From: Bacteroidota bacterium | GTDB lineage: Bacteria > Bacteroidota > Bacteroidia > 2-12-FULL-35-15 | Reading direction: 5' to 3' | Assembly: GCA_021413595.1 (NCBI GenBank) | Contig: JAIOQD010000059.1 | Coordinates: 1 to 6,343 of the forward strand | Length of the DNA stretch: 6,343 nucleotides | Shown: one piece after another, positions 5,801 to 6,343 of the stretch | Layout of the letters: every line of letters starts with the position of its first letter | Numbering within the stretch: the stretch's first letter is position 1 | Notes under the pieces: generated by a model | The model's database searches: none | The model's input: only the letters and a program-made list of their open reading frames with translations | Told to the model about the DNA's origin: nothing | Made by a program: the position numbers and the translations under genes

Positions 5801-6343
5801 GGAGCTTTGGAGATGGTGCTTCTGCAAGCCAACAAAATCCAACACACGCATACACAATCCCGGGAACCTATAGCGTTGTTCTTGTCACAACCAATATTGC
5901 CGGATGTACTGATACCGTAACAAATAACGTTATTGTTCCGGGACCCGCAGGAACATTTTCCTTCACTCCTTCAACAGGTTGTCCACCACTTACTGCTACA
6001 TTTACTGCTGTAAGCAGCACTGCCATATCCTATACTTGGGATTTTGGTGATGGAACAGTAATTACAACCGCAAACCCTGTTATACAACATACCTATTCTA
6101 TGGATATAGTAGCAACTCCGGCATTGCTGTTAGGCAGCACACTTCCCGATGGTAGTTTCTGTCAGGTACCGGCTCCCTCAGCAGGACAAATAACTGTTGT
6201 AACAGTGATACCCATGGTTGTCATAAATTCTAACACCTCATCCGGTTGTATCCCCCTTACTGTCAACTTTACAGATGGCTCTATTGTTCCAGGTACGATC
6301 CCCGGTGATACTATTACTTCCTGGAATTGGAATTTTGGAGACG
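2836..6343 (+). CDS. Giant secreted PKD-repeat protein, 3' end outside window (partial)
   Basis: The frame is open for 1169 codons to the window edge with no stop or frameshift; I read every codon. Residues 1-26 form a signal peptide (KIKATR, a hydrophobic core, then SGA), with likely cleavage before Gln27. The rest is 14 PKD domains, Ig-like beta-sandwich modules of about 80-97 residues, each marked by a W-x-F-G-D/N-G core. The Trp residues are at 59, 141, 226, 307, 389, 478, 561, 649, 731, 818, 904, 989, 1068 and 1165; the last domain is cut. Most domains also show a GxY/F-x-V-T-L strand. Repeat 7 is degenerate (WEFDLNQG). Cysteines occur at fixed places: one about 19-27 residues before each Trp and one about 34-43 after it, except in repeat 1, which lacks the second. 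Such proteins in Bacteroidota are usually surface adhesins or motility-related proteins exported by the type IX secretion system, with a C-terminal sorting domain. That end is not in the window, so the route is inferred. No catalytic domain is visible. The gene appears richer in G+C than the DNA before it. Confidence 0.93.
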   Translation, partial: MKIKATRFWSFLIFASYSFTPLISGAQVVANFSATPISGCAPLNVAFTNLSTGAATYSWNFGNGNTSTATSPGAIFSTPGTFTVTLIATNGTSNTFTSTITVFTSPIASFTTSTMPSCPGQLVTLTDNSTQGSAALSSWSWDFGDGNGQATATGLVTHSYALAGTYPVTMIVTDANGCSNSIIKSVTIAATPVAAFTGSPTSACAPPLLVNFTNTSTVSGTVNYTWDFGDSNTSILTNPSNTFNALGGYTITLTVVQGACSDTEVKTNYIGIQSVVADFSADIVSVCAGEVITFTNLSFPLSSTQSWDFGDGTTSTSTNPTHAYAAGGTYNVSLIEGAVGCQSTEVKNNYIVITPSSTVAFSANQTQNCSAPFAVTFSNTSTAGSTYSWDFGDGTPPFSTGSLTNFAYTYTTSGNFTVTLTVTSPNGCVTVLEKPAYIIIPDPIADFSATPVQGCIPLLADFASTSISTFDPITSYIWDFGNGTATTASPNTSNTFSTLGLFTVTLIIETSSGCRDTITKVNHISTGIKPTANFSIVDPTVCYGTEAEFNDLSIGADSAYWEFDLNQGTFSTPPGAVLPFSPVTNLFPDTGTFYVTQIAFSNGCADTLKIDNIVQILPPKPIFTFELNCINLYSVTFTDASLGADSIVWNFGDGSPIISDVLNPTHIFATRGTKVVTLTAYNFETGCFSSVIQTFQITEPIAQFTSVPSIGCYPLGVTFTSTSQDDNSVVWDFGDGSPRLALNSPTFPFLYVFSLPQQDTVKLIITDVNGCMDSTTSLISVYGPTPNFNAITTSGCTPFLVTLTDASVSDSTLVQWTWGFGDGTPSQTVNTPSTSHTYITPGFYDVTMTVTDKNGCVKTLNKPAYIQPTFPFPAFVADTFACRGEIVVFDASATNVANPATYDWNFGDGTNITSGAVPSTTHAYTSDNLYTVTLTVTDLNGCDSSIQQQIRIQHPTASFTDSVLLIGCGVTNMQYTDNSTGLSLTGWQWSFGDGASASQQNPTHAYTIPGTYSVVLVTTNIAGCTDTVTNNVIVPGPAGTFSFTPSTGCPPLTATFTAVSSTAISYTWDFGDGTVITTANPVIQHTYSMDIVATPALLLGSTLPDGSFCQVPAPSAGQITVVTVIPMVVINSNTSSGCIPLTVNFTDGSIVPGTIPGDTITSWNWNFGD
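2920..6343 (+). repeat. Array of 14 diverged PKD-domain coding repeats
   Basis: The coding units are 237-291 bp apart when measured between the core Trp codons (3010, 3256, 3511, 3754, 4000, 4267, 4516, 4780, 5026, 5287, 5545, 5800, 6037, 6328). The core (TGG GAT TTT GG...) is recognisable at the DNA level, but the rest of each unit has diverged, so this is an old array and not a recent tandem duplication. Repeats 1 and 6 have Asn in the core (WNFGNG, WDFGNG), and repeat 7 has lost it. Confidence 0.9.

Noticed and set aside
5260..5920. Alternative frames on both strands inside the PKD gene (5260-5601 minus, 5396-5638 plus, 5732-5920 plus)
   Set aside because: The PKD frame is continuous through all of them with regular motifs; these are composition-driven shadows.
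2836..6343. Possible frameshift or broken PKD gene, since it has no stop in the window
   Set aside because: Reading all codons shows one open frame with regular repeats up to the edge; the stop is simply outside.

Overview
The window looks like chromosomal DNA of a Bacteroidota bacterium (Flavobacteriia, Sphingobacteriia or Cytophagia type; I cannot place it closer). The evidence is AT-rich DNA, TAnnTTTG-type -7 promoter boxes, a signal peptide cut at Ala-Gln, a very long secreted PKD-repeat protein, and family members typical of this phylum (GxxExxY protein, hemerythrin-domain protein, stand-alone 4HB_MCP sensor).

Layout. (1) 1-1007, plus strand: the 3' part of a family 2 glycosyltransferase gene whose start lies left of the window. 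It carries an in-frame segment that looks like a degenerate palindromic dispersed repeat. (2) 1056-1533: two gene remnants back to back, a hemerythrin-domain fragment on the minus strand and a GxxExxY (PD-(D/E)XK-like) fragment on the plus strand. Both lack their 5' ends and they meet within about 20 bp, as if one deletion removed both starts and the intergenic region. (3) 1534-1944: about 410 bp without a gene. It holds a short tandem array of CTCHGTG units at 10-11 bp spacing, some AT-rich inverted repeats, and a promoter-like box just before the next gene. (4) 1945-2568, plus strand: a small membrane protein with two transmembrane helices flanking a four-helix-bundle ligand-sensor domain and no signalling domain. 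(5) 2569-2835: intergenic, with a weak terminator candidate and a promoter plus ribosome binding site for the next gene. (6) 2836 to the right edge, plus strand: one uninterrupted reading frame of at least 1169 codons, open at the window end. It has a signal peptide followed by 14 PKD domains, the last one cut by the window edge.

How they work together. The window shows no clear operon. The glycosyltransferase probably belongs to a surface polysaccharide or glycan cluster to the left. The 4HB protein and the PKD protein each have their own promoter-like box 23-31 bp before the start codon, so they are probably transcribed separately. The most interesting pattern is the cysteine layout of the PKD protein. 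All 26 visible cysteines fall at two fixed places per repeat, and the first repeat lacks exactly one of them, which suggests disulfides linking neighbouring domains. I did not find a clearly new multi-gene system.
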